51,318 bases of DNA from JBQTKD01 sp052389435 (GCA_052389435.1 JBQTIB010000001.1:1-51318), one strand, 5' to 3'. Shown: positions 8,127 through 16,849, numbered from the stretch's first letter. The notes: generated from the letters alone by a model not told the origin. Numbers and translations: made by a program.

Positions 8127-8836
8127 TCGGCCAGAGCGCGGTCCAGGCGGTAGCCCATGCCCCGCACGGTGACGACGAGCTCGGGCTTGGACGGGTCGCG
8201 CTCGATCTTCGTCCGCAGCCGCCGAACGTGGGCGTCGACCAGCCGCTCGTCGCCCGCGAAGCTGTGGTCCCAGACGCGTCCCAGCAGAGCCGTCCGGCTG
8301 AGCACTACGCCGGGATCCGCCGCGAGGGCCGCCAGGATCTGAAACTCCGTCAGGGTGAGCGCAACTTCGTTCTCGGCGAGTCGGACGGTTCCCGCGGCGC
8401 TGGACAGCACGAGGCGCCGCCGGGCGTCCAGGACGGTGTCGGGGAGCGTGCTCGCGCCCTTCCCACCGCCGTCCGCGCGACGTTTGAGCGCACGCAGTCG
8501 AGCGGTGATCTCCTTGATCTGGAAGGGTTTCGTCACGTAGTCGTCGGCGCCCGCCTCGAGCCCTGCCACGATGTCGTGGGTGTCCACGCGCGCACTGACG
8601 ACGATGATCGGCACGTCGCTGAACTTGCGCACCTCGCGAATGCAGGTGTAGCCGTCGACCGCGCCGAGCATCAGGTCGACGATCAGCAGGTCCGGCTGCC
8701 AGGCGGGAAGCCGAACCAGTGCCGATTCCGCGTCGGCCGCCTCGGCCACTTCGTAGCCCTCGTCCTCCAGGGCCATGCGAAGGGCCGCTCGGATCCGATC
8801 GTCGTCCTCCACGATGAACAGTCGGCCCGCCGTCAT
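8123..8836 (-). CDS. OmpR-family response regulator, 237 aa
   Basis: The receiver domain spans residues 1-115 with the acidic pocket EDDD at 10-13, the phosphorylated aspartate at 54 in LLIVDLMLG, the switch serine in VVSAR, and the lysine in VTKPF. The C-terminal winged helix ends with VDAHVRRLRTKIE and VVTVRGMGYRL. It is the first gene of the operon with the kinase and GerMN lipoprotein. The start ATG at 8836 begins MTAGRLFIVEDD, which places the first receiver strand correctly; longer upstream readings are a shadow frame. Confidence 0.93.
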   Translation of the reverse strand: MTAGRLFIVEDDDRIRAALRMALEDEGYEVAEAADAESALVRLPAWQPDLLIVDLMLGAVDGYTCIREVRKFSDVPIIVVSARVDTHDIVAGLEAGADDYVTKPFQIKEITARLRALKRRADGGGKGASTLPDTVLDARRRLVLSSAAGTVRLAENEVALTLTEFQILAALAADPGVVLSRTALLGRVWDHSFAGDERLVDAHVRRLRTKIERDPSKPELVVTVRGMGYRLDRALAE

Positions 8837-9015
8837 GGACCCATCGTCCCAGAGGCGAATGCCTCCACGGACGCGGGAACGCCCTCGAGACTTCGCCGCC
8901 GGCGGACGGCAATCCGATGCGCACACGATTGCAACAAAGCCCCCGGGTCCATCGCAACAGAGCGAGGGCAGGCTGGACTGCAGGGCTCGGGGGCGGATTT
9001 GGGGGCGGAGGTGTC

Positions 9016-9315
9016 GTGGCACTGGAATGGGACGAGTCGGTCGTCGTGCTCGATCAGAGCCGCGACGGCATCGCACGCCTGCGCTTCGAACTGCACCATC
9101 TGGTGCTCGCGGGAGCACGGTGGATCGTCGTCGACGCCTCCGCGGTCGACGGCCTGCCCTCGCCGGCCATCGCCTCCATGCTCACCGCCCATCGCGCCTG
9201 CCGCAGGCGGGGTGGGCGGCTGCTCATTCGGGCCCCGGGACGTCGGGCCCTGGAACAGCTCGAGCGCACCGGCCTGCACTTCGTCCTGCAGGTCGAGGTC
9301 CGCAGGGCCGGATGA
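9016..9315 (+). CDS. STAS-domain protein (anti-anti-sigma-like), 99 aa
   Basis: The GTG at 9016 follows GCGGAGGTGTC, a good ribosome-binding site. The whole product is one STAS domain: a beta-rich start (VVVLDQSRDGIARLRFEL), then AGARWIVVDASAVDGLPSPAIASMLTAHRACRRRGGRLLI, then LEQLERTGLHFVLQV. The usual phosphorylated serine region reads LPSPAIAS rather than DSSG, so regulation by an anti-sigma kinase is uncertain. A weak hairpin (arms 9329-9336 and 9351-9358) follows the gene. Confidence 0.75.
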   Translation: MALEWDESVVVLDQSRDGIARLRFELHHLVLAGARWIVVDASAVDGLPSPAIASMLTAHRACRRRGGRLLIRAPGRRALEQLERTGLHFVLQVEVRRAG

Positions 9316-9465
9316 GCCACCACAGACTGCGCCGAGGCCGCACCCACGGTCTCGGCGCGCCAACCCCACCGGGGGCGAACTCGCCGGGCGCCGCGCCCTG
9401 CCGCACCGATCGGCGCGCGTCCGGCGGGTTCGCGACCGCCGCTCTCTTCCACCGCCGGAGCTTCC

Positions 9466-9681
9466 ATGGACAACCCGCTGTCGTCGATTCCCGACGTGGC
9501 CGAGCAGCTGATGCGCGAGTTCGAGGAGCGCATCCCCGTCGGCACGATCACCGAGACCGTTCTACGGGTGAGCCGCGACGGCGCGATCACCCTGGCGACG
9601 CTGGCGGAGATGGCGCGCGACGAGCTCGCGTCGCTGGTTTCCGAGGCCGGTTCGACCGGTACGGCGGACGCCCACCCCTGA
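9466..9681 (+). CDS. Small helical protein of unknown function, 71 aa
   Basis: ATG at 9466 after a CGGAGCTTCC ribosome-binding stretch. The sequence MDNPLSSIPDVAEQLMREF, RIPVGTITETVLRVSRDG, LATLAEMARDELASLVSEAG predicts three helices. Small proteins with 'REFE.R.P..TI...V' occur in actinomycetes beside STAS and signalling genes, and this one follows a STAS gene by 150 bp. No function is known. Confidence 0.6.
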   Translation: MDNPLSSIPDVAEQLMREFEERIPVGTITETVLRVSRDGAITLATLAEMARDELASLVSEAGSTGTADAHP

Positions 9682-9741
9682 CTGCGCGGGTCCGCCGGCC
9701 AAAGACGACGAGCCCGGGTAGGGCGTGGAAGGAGTGAGGCG

Positions 9742-9867
9742 ATGAAGGCGAAACGATCGGCCGCAGCGGCGACCCTGGCGATCATCGCGGTCGGGGCCGT
9801 CCTCGGCCTCGCCGGACCGCTCGAGGCCGACGGCGCCGAAACCGACGAGGCCGACGACCGGTGGTGA
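9742..9867 (+). CDS. Very small exported or membrane-anchored peptide, 41 aa
   Basis: ATG at 9742 preceded by GGAAGGAGTGAGGCG, an excellent ribosome-binding site. The product is MKAKRSAAAATLAIIAVGAV followed by LGLAGPLEADGAETDEADDRW: a basic start, a hydrophobic core that could be a signal peptide (cut near residue 27) or a single membrane anchor, and a short acidic tail. It is the last chromosomal gene before the island that begins at 9929. Confidence 0.55.
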   Translation: MKAKRSAAAATLAIIAVGAVLGLAGPLEADGAETDEADDRW

Positions 9868-9928
9868 CGCCGAAGTTTCGCACTCCGTCTACGCAAGCGA
9901 CGCGCCCGCGCCCTCCGGCCTGGTGGGC

Positions 9929-9969
9929 AACCTGTGGGCGACGAGCCGGCCTGTAAGCCGGATTCTGTC
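9929..9969. repeat. Left attachment repeat (orphan rnpB 3' end), 41 bp
   Basis: This copy is identical to 17855-17895 and corresponds to the last bases of the RNase P RNA gene, including the 3' side of helix P1. The match stops sharply on both sides (C versus T before, G versus C after). Nothing of the rest of rnpB lies here, so it is the displaced chromosomal 3' end. Confidence 0.85.
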
Positions 9970-10021
9970 GTCAGGAGTGTCATTAGGCCTCTGAACTGGG
10001 GTTTTGTCGTCCACAGACACC

Positions 10022-10044
10022 TCTGGGCCGTCTCTGGGCCGTGA
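10022..10044. repeat. Paired 11-bp direct repeat, left copy (candidate integrase arm site)
   Basis: TCTGGGCCG occurs twice, 11 bp apart (10022 and 10033). The whole 23-bp unit recurs identically at 17729-17751, near the other end of the island. Its inner distance from the left attachment repeat is 52 bp. A pair of direct repeats near each end is what arm-type binding sites of a tyrosine integrase look like. Confidence 0.55.
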
Positions 10045-10154
10045 GAGATTTGCGGGAGAATTCCGCCCGGAACAGACCGTCAGTGTTTCTGATTGACCGT
10101 CATGTCGCTCCGGCGGTCGCAGGACGGTGCGTCACGGCCTCGTCACCGCAGTCC

Positions 10155-10943
10155 TCACACACGGCTCAGCAACCGATCCACCACGAGCGCACCCGCCGTG
10201 TCGATGTCGTAGCCGTCCGGCCAGGCCGTGACGAGCAGGTCCAGGTCCCCGCGGAACGCCGGGTCGCGTAGATGGCGCTCGAACGTCGCCAGGGCGGTGC
10301 CCCTGGTATAGCCCGCTTCGGGCCGATACGGACCGAACGCCTCCAGGATCTCGTCCGGATCGAGGCCCATCTCGGTCAGCCCCAACCACAGGTCGAACAG
10401 GTCGCGGCCCTTCTTGCGCTGGTGCAGCGCGCGAAGTTTGGTGGCGAGGAGTTCGGCGGGGTGAAACGTCAGCACGTCGGTGTCGCCGACGAAGTACGCC
10501 GGGCTGGCGACCGCGAACGGAATCCGAACGTGCGGACGGGCGGGCGAGGTCTCGAAGGTGTTCATCTCGATCTTGATCCGCAGCCGGGCCTGCGGATCCG
10601 AGGTGGCCGGTACTCGCCAGCGCACCTTGGGATGACGGCCGGGGACGGTGTGCACGTCCGAGATGCCCATCGTCTCGCCGACCTCGCGCAGCGCGCGGTA
10701 GACGGGACCGATGGGCGAGTGGGTCAGGCGTACGAAGTCGAGGTCTTCGCTGTAGCGCAGGGGCCGGGCCAGGTGGAGCTGGTGCAGGCAGGTGCCGCCG
10801 CGGAACGCGAGTTCGTCGCGCAGGAACGGATGGCGGTAGATCTCGACGATCGCGCGGGCCAGGAGTAGGTCCTGCTCGATCGCCTCGTCGCTCGGCCACG
10901 GGCGGGTGACGCCCCACGCCGCTATGGCGTCCTGGGGGATCAC
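10155..10943 (-). CDS. abiEii: AbiEii-type nucleotidyltransferase toxin, 262 aa
   Basis: Toxins of this family transfer nucleotides to target molecules (tRNA in some members) and block growth, often giving abortive phage resistance. The nucleotidyltransferase core is visible: LAFRGGTCLHQLHLARPLRYSEDLDF, with the GG motif and the SEDLDF metal-binding aspartates. The FHPAELLATKLRALHQRKKGRDLFDL segment is the conserved C-terminal lysine/aspartate region. The GTG at 10943 overlaps the antitoxin stop by 4 bp. It is the left-most gene of the rnpB island and probably defence or stabilisation cargo. Confidence 0.88.
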   Translation of the reverse strand: MIPQDAIAAWGVTRPWPSDEAIEQDLLLARAIVEIYRHPFLRDELAFRGGTCLHQLHLARPLRYSEDLDFVRLTHSPIGPVYRALREVGETMGISDVHTVPGRHPKVRWRVPATSDPQARLRIKIEMNTFETSPARPHVRIPFAVASPAYFVGDTDVLTFHPAELLATKLRALHQRKKGRDLFDLWLGLTEMGLDPDEILEAFGPYRPEAGYTRGTALATFERHLRDPAFRGDLDLLVTAWPDGYDIDTAGALVVDRLLSRV

Positions 10944-11728
10944 AGGTCCGGCTCGACGACGGTGTTGAGCACCAGGCGCCACCGGGGATCGATATCGCCC
11001 TCCTCGGGAGCGGAGGGCTCGAGAAGATCTGGACGCCAACGACGCCGCTCGTGCGCGACGTCGAACAACGGCGCAGCCAGCTTGGGCAGGTCCACGAGTT
11101 CGAGCAGGTAGCCCAACCGGCGCACCGCTCCGAGCGGATAGAGGTCCGCCGCGGCCGCGAGCTTCTTCCCGACGAGCGTGCCGTCTTCGCCGAGTTCGGC
11201 AAGAACGGTGGCAACGTTGCTGATGCCTGCACCCAGCGCGGGAACGGCGGCCAGGTCCAGCGCGGTCGCCTCCGGGCTGGAGACCCATACCTGCCCGGTC
11301 CGCACGGTTCGCTGCACACGCGGAATCTCGGCCGCGTGTCGACGTTCGACGAAGCGCAGACGAACCCGGCCCAGGTCCTTGTCGGCCAGGTGCCTGTCGA
11401 CGGCAACCTGCAGTACCTGCGGCCGCTGGTGGGCGGCTCCGTGGAGCTCGGCGGCAGAGAGCCAGCCGACGTAGTAGGTACGCCCGAGATGGCGCATCAT
11501 CGCGTCGACGAACTGCAGCCCGGGGGTCACCTTCCAGGTCCGGTACTCCGGCGGAATCGCCACCCAGAGGCTCCGCGCAGGCGAGAACACCTTGCCCTGG
11601 CGAACGAGCGGGTTCAGCCGGACGCGGACGTGGTCGACTGGGACGCCGAGCAACTCGGCTGCTTCCTCGGTGCTGAACGCACTGCGACCGTGCGCGAGGA
11701 GGCCGTCCACCACGTCCGCCGCGGTCAC
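10940..11728 (-). CDS. abiEi: AbiEi-type antitoxin and repressor, 262 aa
   Basis: This is the cognate antitoxin of a type IV pair, which counteracts AbiEii without binding it and represses its own promoter. A winged-helix N-terminus (FSTEEAAELLGVPVDHVRVRLNPLVRQGKVFSPARSLWVAIPPEYR) is followed by the AbiEi C-terminal antitoxin domain (VTPGLQFVDAMMRHLGRTYYVGWLSAAELHGAAHQ, then VSSPEATALDLA). It precedes the toxin with a 4-bp overlap. A perfect 9-bp inverted repeat 15 bp upstream of the start (11744-11766) is the obvious operator. Confidence 0.9.
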   Translation of the reverse strand: MTAADVVDGLLAHGRSAFSTEEAAELLGVPVDHVRVRLNPLVRQGKVFSPARSLWVAIPPEYRTWKVTPGLQFVDAMMRHLGRTYYVGWLSAAELHGAAHQRPQVLQVAVDRHLADKDLGRVRLRFVERRHAAEIPRVQRTVRTGQVWVSSPEATALDLAAVPALGAGISNVATVLAELGEDGTLVGKKLAAAADLYPLGAVRRLGYLLELVDLPKLAAPLFDVAHERRRWRPDLLEPSAPEEGDIDPRWRLVLNTVVEPDL

Positions 11729-11743
11729 GACACTCCCTCCATC

Positions 11744-11766
11744 AACGTAACGTCTACCGTTACGTT
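11744..11766 (-). promoter_or_regulatory. AACGTAACG-N5-CGTTACGTT palindrome, putative AbiEi operator
   Basis: Perfect 9-bp arms at 11744-11752 and 11758-11766 lie immediately upstream of the AbiEi start. AbiEi proteins autoregulate by binding inverted repeats in their own promoter, so this is a strong candidate site. The right arm overlaps the stop codon of the relaxase pseudogene. Confidence 0.65.
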
Positions 11767-12775
11767 AGCTCAGTAACCGGATTGTGTCATTCGCTCTCAC
11801 GCGCGCTTCGCACGCGGCTTCCCGCACCGCGTGCACGAGCCAGCCCGGATCGAATCCGCCCGCCTCGGCCTCGGCGTACCAGCGCTCCTGCAACGTCCCA
11901 GCGTCGTGCACAGATTTCGCCGGCCGGGTCTTCAGTACGGCGATCTTCGTGACCGCCGCCCGTTCGTTCGGAGACAGCGAACGGCCCAGTGAATTCTCGT
12001 ACTCGCCGATTCGCGCCGACGCCTCCGTCTCGATCTGCACGGTTCGCTTGGACCACATCTTCAACAGTCCGGCGGGTACCCGCGAGTATCTCCGATTGAC
12101 CGTTGATGTCCGCGACTTCGAATTCGAGTCCGGTCCGTGCATTGATTTCGCTGCGCAGCGCGGCTTGATAGATCATGCCCGCCGACTTTTTGTGGTGAAA
12201 CAATTCGACGGCGTCGACAGTTCGCCACGTCCCGTCCGCGCAGAAGACCTTGTTCACCACCAACGCGTGCGTGTGCAGTTGCGGGTCCGCGCACCGCGAG
12301 GTCCGGTGCTCGAAACACGCCGCCGCCAACCCGCCCGAGGCGACCTGCTCGGTCCCGTCCACCCCACGCCGCGACCACGACGCGTGCGCGTCCAGGTAGG
12401 ACAGCGCGGCCTCGACGGCGGCGGCGTGTGCGGCTCGCAACTGGGCTGCGGTAGCGGGATCTGCCAACGCCCACACGGAACTCACACTCTTCGGCGCCGA
12501 GAACGTCAGGTCGAACCCGGTGACGCCATCGGTCCGCCACGCACGCCCGAGACGCCGCCCGGTCACCGGGTGCAGCGCGCGGGCGAACAACGACTCGAGC
12601 TGCGCCTCGCCGACCACCGCGCCGGGTTCGAGACCGAGCGCCTCGAGCCCGCGGCCCCACCACCGTCCCGGCGCCTCCCCGTCCCGAGGTAGTACTCCGT
12701 CGCCGCACACGCCACCGAGTCGGTGTAGTACCGCCACGAGGACGGACCGATCTTCGCCGAACTCAGCACCCGCAC
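11765..12775 (-). pseudogene. TrwC/MobF-type relaxase, frameshifted and C-terminally truncated
   Basis: Three frames are needed to read it. Frame 1 (GTG 12775) gives VLSSAKIGPSSWRYYTDSVA with the paired tyrosines of MobF relaxases. Frame 2 gives LTFSAPKSVSSVWAL and HRTSRCADPQLHTHALVV, the three-histidine metal site. Frame 3 (to 11765) gives VPAGLLKMWSKR and KTRPAKSV. The first switch needs one extra G in the run at the GGGACGGGGAGG stretch near 12690; the second fits a one-base insertion near 12075. Only about 335 residues remain, against about 900-1800 in intact enzymes, and no helicase domain exists. It cannot be a working relaxase unless the sequence contains errors. Confidence 0.85.
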
Positions 12776-13259
12776 CCCCGTAATTCAGCGACCGCGCCCC
12801 GCACTGATCGTACTTCGAAGAATGCATATGTCTGCAGCATTCCCTAAGCAGGAACTCGTCGACTTTCGCCGAGACTGGCAAAGGGCCAATGGCGGCTACA
12901 AGCGGAATCCAGAGGACGACAATGTTTCATGCTGGCGCCTTTGATCGGGGATTCCGGACCTATGACGGTGACCCGCTCGGTTCGGCAGTCGCTGCGACCG
13001 GATCGGTCAAATGCGTGCTGGCTATCGGGGTTCGCGCCTGCGCGGGCCAGGATCCGGGTACTCCTCGTTCCGAGCGGTCGGGGGCCTCTTCACGCCGGGG
13101 GTCGACGGTTCGCCGTGCGACCGCTGCCTCTAGCACGCTGCGCCGAGCCGCCGCAACAACCCTCCGGACGCGGATCTTGAGCGGACGGGTCGATCAGCCT
13201 GCCTCCCGCCGCCGCCGATGCCTGATCGGTAAAGCGTCGGCAACGGGGGGGTTCAGGAA
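12776..13259. other. 484-bp region without a recognisable gene
   Basis: This lies between the start of the relaxase remnant and the divergent secreted protein. Open frames here are short and do not resemble known proteins. It must contain the promoter for the gene at 13260. No repeats or RNA signatures were seen. Confidence 0.45.
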
Positions 13260-16200
13260 ATGCGATTGACTACCGAACGCGGAGTTCCGAGAGGAATCCG
13301 GACAAGACACGCGCGCCGCTTCGCGATTGCCGCGGCGCTGGTCCTCGGCTCGCTCGCCGTGCTTCAGGCGCCGGTGGCGCAGGCTGATGCACCCGACGAG
13401 CCCGCGCCGGCGGCGACGAGCGAATCGCACAGGGAAGCGGCGCGTACCGGCAAGCCGGTGGAGATCGTCGATGTGCGCGACGCCTACTCGTCGACGTTCG
13501 CCAATCCGGACGGCACCACGACCGTGGAGACCAGCGAGTCGCCGGTCCACGTGAACAAGAGCGGCGAGTGGCTGGACATCGACTCCACGCTGGAAGCGAG
13601 CGGCGGTGTACTGAAGCCCGCGGCCACCGACGCCGCCGTAGTGGTCAGCGACGGACTCGGAGACGACTCGAGCGAACCGCTGGCGAAGGTGAAGTCCGGT
13701 TCGGCCAGCCTGGCCCTGGACTGGGCGGGGAACCTCCCGCCAGCGCAGGTCGACGGTTCCCTAGCGGTCTTCGACATCCCCGGACCGCAGAAGGTCCGAG
13801 TCGGCGCCAACGACGACGGTTTCAGCGTCCACATGGTGCTCGACGCCGTCCCCGCCTCAGCGCCGGTGTATCGGTTCCCGATCACCGCCAAGGGCGTTCG
13901 GCTCGAGCGTACGGAAAGTGGTCAGTTCGTCGCGAAGAACGCCGCCGGCGAGCCGGTCTTCTGGATTGCCCCGCCCGTGGCATGGGATCACACCCAGGAC
14001 GGCCTGGAGGCCGGACCGGAGCAGACCGTGCCGGTCGCAGCGAAGCGGGTGGACGAGAACGGCCGGCAGGTGCTCGAGCTTCGACCGGACTTCGAGTGGT
14101 TGACCGATTCCGCCCGAGTTCTGCCGATTACGATCGACCCGGAAGTGAAGATCGACAACTCGGAGCGCACGACCTACGTCATGTCCTCCACCCCGAGCCG
14201 AGGATACCCGTCCGACAGCCGGATGCGGGTCGGCCGCAATACGGCCAGCAGCCCTGCCTACGGCACCTCGCGCAGCTACCTCGAGTTCGAGGAGCTGGGC
14301 AACCAGACCCTCGGCCGCGTCTCGTCGGCGGAACTCGAGCTCTACCAGTACGACGCCCTGTCTTGCACCCCGACGACGATGAACGTCTACCCCGTGCTGG
14401 AGAACTGGCACGCGCAGGACCACACGTCCTACGACCCAGGCCCGGAGAACGGCGTCTGGTGGCTCGGCCAGGGCACAAACCTGAACCACCGACAGCCGAG
14501 GTCGAGCTACCAGCCCGATCCGAACAAGGACCCCGGCATCACCCCGGGCCTATACAAGGCGTCGGCCTCGTTCGCACACGGTGTCGACGGCGTCTGCGGC
14601 AACGCCTCCCAGAAGATCAACGTCACCGCGATGGTGGAGGCGTGGGTCAAGAAGACCCGCGGACAGTCCGGCGGCCTGCAGAACTACGGCATGGTCCTGC
14701 GCGCGAGCGAATCCGACGAGACCGCCTACAAGGCGTTCTGCTCGCGCAACGTGAACACAAGCACGTCAGCCACATCCTGCTACCTCAACGAACGTCGGCC
14801 CACTTTGAGGATCACCTACAACCAGGCCGTGCCCACCGTACCGGCGGCCGACATGTCCGTGGCGAATCCCAGCCTCGGCTGCACGGGTGGAACGACGCCG
14901 CTGCTAAATCTCACGCCCACGCTGCGTGCGATCGTCCGCGACCTGGACCCCAGTGATGCCCAGGCGAACACCAAGTTCGACGTCGAGGTGTACGCAAACG
15001 GGGTCGCAACGCCCGTCGCGACCGGGACCTCCGCCGCCGTCAAACAGGGCACCGTCGGCGCATGGACCGTTCCAGCGGCAACGCTCCTACCTGAGACGAG
15101 CTACAAGTGGCGCGTCCGCGGCGTCGACGAAATCGGCGACAAGGGGGCCTGGTCCGGGTACTGCACGTTCGCCACCGGCGTCGTGAACGACCTCGTCCAG
15201 TGCACGATGGTGCTGGGGCCTCAAGATCTGGAATGCGTTTCGGCTCGGGCGACCCCAACCGTCATGCGCAATCTTCCAGAGAACATGGGTCTCGCGGCAG
15301 CGCTGAACAGCCAAGTGGTACAGGGGATCGTGCCGCCCGCGAATCAAGTCCTCGACATTTGCTTCGGCTTCGTTGCGGATGCAAATCCAAGTCGGTTCGT
15401 CCGATGCGGCGAGATCACGTGGCTCATCAGCACCTACACGCAACGCAACGGGGTCAAGACACCGGACGGGACGGCCACGTACCGGCACCGAACGGCGGTC
15501 GTCACGCACATCGACACTGCGGCCCCGAAATGGAGGTTGGTAAGCCGACTGGACTTCCTCAACGGAACCGGCACCTTGGCAAGCGGCCTAAACGGCACCT
15601 ACCAAGTGGGCTGTGAAGGGTCTCAAGGACTCTGCACTAACGACGACGACGGCGATGGCGACATCTCGATCTCGCCCACCAAGGTCTTCCAAGGAGAATG
15701 GGTGCAGTCTGCCGCGAACCTGACCCTGCAGCAAATGATCACCCGCTTTGATCGTCTGCTCGGCATGACCATCAAGTGGAACCTGCCGAAGGGCGTGCAG
15801 AAGACGGCCGACGATCCGTGGGTGAACGGATTGAGAATGCGCTGCGACAACATTCCGATGGACTCCGCCTACAACCCAGGCCAGCGGCCCGCCACAAGCG
15901 GAGCAACGGCTTGCGTGAATCCGCAAGGACCGTCCTCGGTCACGTACAACTCCGTCACGAATCCGCTAGTGAGGGAGGTGGCCGAGCACGTGTACCAAGC
16001 ACAGGGCAGCGGCGGCCTGCCCTCGCGATGGGGGCATCCCCGCTACAATCAGGATGGCCTCTCCAGGTCTCAGGACGAACAGATCCATAACCAGAACCGA
16101 GCGATTGCGTGCCCAAGTGGCACGTATACGGCCCCCACCGAATGCGATGAGTTCGCGCTGGCTAGCTCGTACCAGGGTGCCTCGTTCGTCGCGTCAAACG

Positions 16201-16382
16201 ACTGGTCCAGGGCCCCAGTGCCCGAAGCCGCGAACCGATCCCAAGGCGGTTCCATGTCGAGGCTGTACCTCGATATGCACATCGTGGATCCAATGGTGTA
16301 TCTCAACGGCGCGATTGACGAAGACCGCTACTGGATCGAAGCCATTCTGCCTGACGGCCGAAGCTCCTGGGATCAACGCTAG
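13260..16382 (+). CDS. Secreted DNRLRE-domain protein with C-terminal NucA/NucB-like nuclease domain, 1040 aa
   Basis: A Sec signal peptide ends near residue 43 (LGSLAVLQAPVAQA). Residues about 60-270 are the beta-rich region common in actinobacterial wall-associated and Rhs-like proteins (VETSESPVHVNKSGEWLDID). A DNRLRE domain covers about 300-520 (ERTTYVMSSTPSRGYPSDSR ending RPTLRITYNQ) and a fibronectin-like module about 530-640 (ETSYKWRVRGVDEIGDKG). The last 120 residues match NucA/NucB deoxyribonucleases: AEHVYQAQG, NRAIACPSGTY, ECDEFALASSYQGA with Asp963-Glu964, then NRSQGGSMSRLY. It is probably an exported DNase, possibly a polymorphic toxin. Base use is like its neighbours but less GC-rich toward the 3' end. 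Confidence 0.8.
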   Translation: MRLTTERGVPRGIRTRHARRFAIAAALVLGSLAVLQAPVAQADAPDEPAPAATSESHREAARTGKPVEIVDVRDAYSSTFANPDGTTTVETSESPVHVNKSGEWLDIDSTLEASGGVLKPAATDAAVVVSDGLGDDSSEPLAKVKSGSASLALDWAGNLPPAQVDGSLAVFDIPGPQKVRVGANDDGFSVHMVLDAVPASAPVYRFPITAKGVRLERTESGQFVAKNAAGEPVFWIAPPVAWDHTQDGLEAGPEQTVPVAAKRVDENGRQVLELRPDFEWLTDSARVLPITIDPEVKIDNSERTTYVMSSTPSRGYPSDSRMRVGRNTASSPAYGTSRSYLEFEELGNQTLGRVSSAELELYQYDALSCTPTTMNVYPVLENWHAQDHTSYDPGPENGVWWLGQGTNLNHRQPRSSYQPDPNKDPGITPGLYKASASFAHGVDGVCGNASQKINVTAMVEAWVKKTRGQSGGLQNYGMVLRASESDETAYKAFCSRNVNTSTSATSCYLNERRPTLRITYNQAVPTVPAADMSVANPSLGCTGGTTPLLNLTPTLRAIVRDLDPSDAQANTKFDVEVYANGVATPVATGTSAAVKQGTVGAWTVPAATLLPETSYKWRVRGVDEIGDKGAWSGYCTFATGVVNDLVQCTMVLGPQDLECVSARATPTVMRNLPENMGLAAALNSQVVQGIVPPANQVLDICFGFVADANPSRFVRCGEITWLISTYTQRNGVKTPDGTATYRHRTAVVTHIDTAAPKWRLVSRLDFLNGTGTLASGLNGTYQVGCEGSQGLCTNDDDGDGDISISPTKVFQGEWVQSAANLTLQQMITRFDRLLGMTIKWNLPKGVQKTADDPWVNGLRMRCDNIPMDSAYNPGQRPATSGATACVNPQGPSSVTYNSVTNPLVREVAEHVYQAQGSGGLPSRWGHPRYNQDGLSRSQDEQIHNQNRAIACPSGTYTAPTECDEFALASSYQGASFVASNDWSRAPVPEAANRSQGGSMSRLYLDMHIVDPMVYLNGAIDEDRYWIEAILPDGRSSWDQR

Positions 16383-16392
16383 AACGACAAAA

Positions 16393-16434
16393 CTAGGGTC
16401 CTCCGCGTCCAACGCGGAGGACCCTAGCGTTTCG
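16393..16434 (+). terminator. Strong terminator after the NucA/NucB gene
   Basis: CTAGGGTCCTCCGCG (16393-16407) pairs perfectly with CGCGGAGGACCCTAG (16413-16427) around a 5-base loop, followed by CGTTTCG. It can serve both the gene ending at 16382 and the opposing gene ending at 16505. Confidence 0.8.
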
Positions 16435-16504
16435 GATACAGCCGATGCGGACGAGTCAGAAACCAAGTAAATTCGAAAACAATTCGGGCAACGTACTGCT
16501 CGAC

Positions 16505-16849
16505 TCAATGGACAGGGGGCTCGTTTGGATCACGAGGGACCGCCATCTGCTCATTCAGTTTTTGAGCACGCCTAAGATCGGCAACTGTGCGCGGGCGTGG
16601 CGTCTGATCACCGGTCGACGAGATTACCGTCGCGTCAGCCCCATATGTCTCTCCAGAGTCGCCTGCCCCGCCACTATCTGGATTGGGAACAGAACCATTC
16701 CGCTGACTATTACCGCCGACCTGACCCACAAGAACGACTCCTCCCACCAGGATGCCCCCAACCGCGACGAAGCGGACCCACCGCGACTTCGGCCAGCGGC
16801 CAGGGACAGACATTGACGGCACTTCGTCTCCTCGGACGGCTGTTGCCAT
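16505..16849 (-). CDS. Single-pass membrane protein of unknown function, 114 aa
   Basis: A 25-residue basic N-terminus precedes one membrane helix (FVAVGGILVGGVVLVGQVGG) and an extracytoplasmic tail of about 65 residues ending TVADLRRAQKLNEQMAVPRD. It converges on the NucA/NucB gene across a shared terminator. It could be an envelope partner or immunity factor, but nothing in the sequence proves this. The ATG at 16849 lacks a clear ribosome-binding site; ATG 16813 (MSVPGRWPKS) is an alternative start. Confidence 0.5.
   Translation of the reverse strand: MATAVRGDEVPSMSVPGRWPKSRWVRFVAVGGILVGGVVLVGQVGGNSQRNGSVPNPDSGGAGDSGETYGADATVISSTGDQTPRPRTVADLRRAQKLNEQMAVPRDPNEPPVH

Noticed and set aside
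9929..9969. Independent small RNA or terminator
   Set aside because: It is an exact copy of the rnpB 3' end and is better explained as an attachment repeat.
12889..13269. 126-codon plus-strand frame before the NucA/NucB gene
   Set aside because: Composition is arginine/serine-rich, as in shadow frames, with no domain and no ribosome-binding site.
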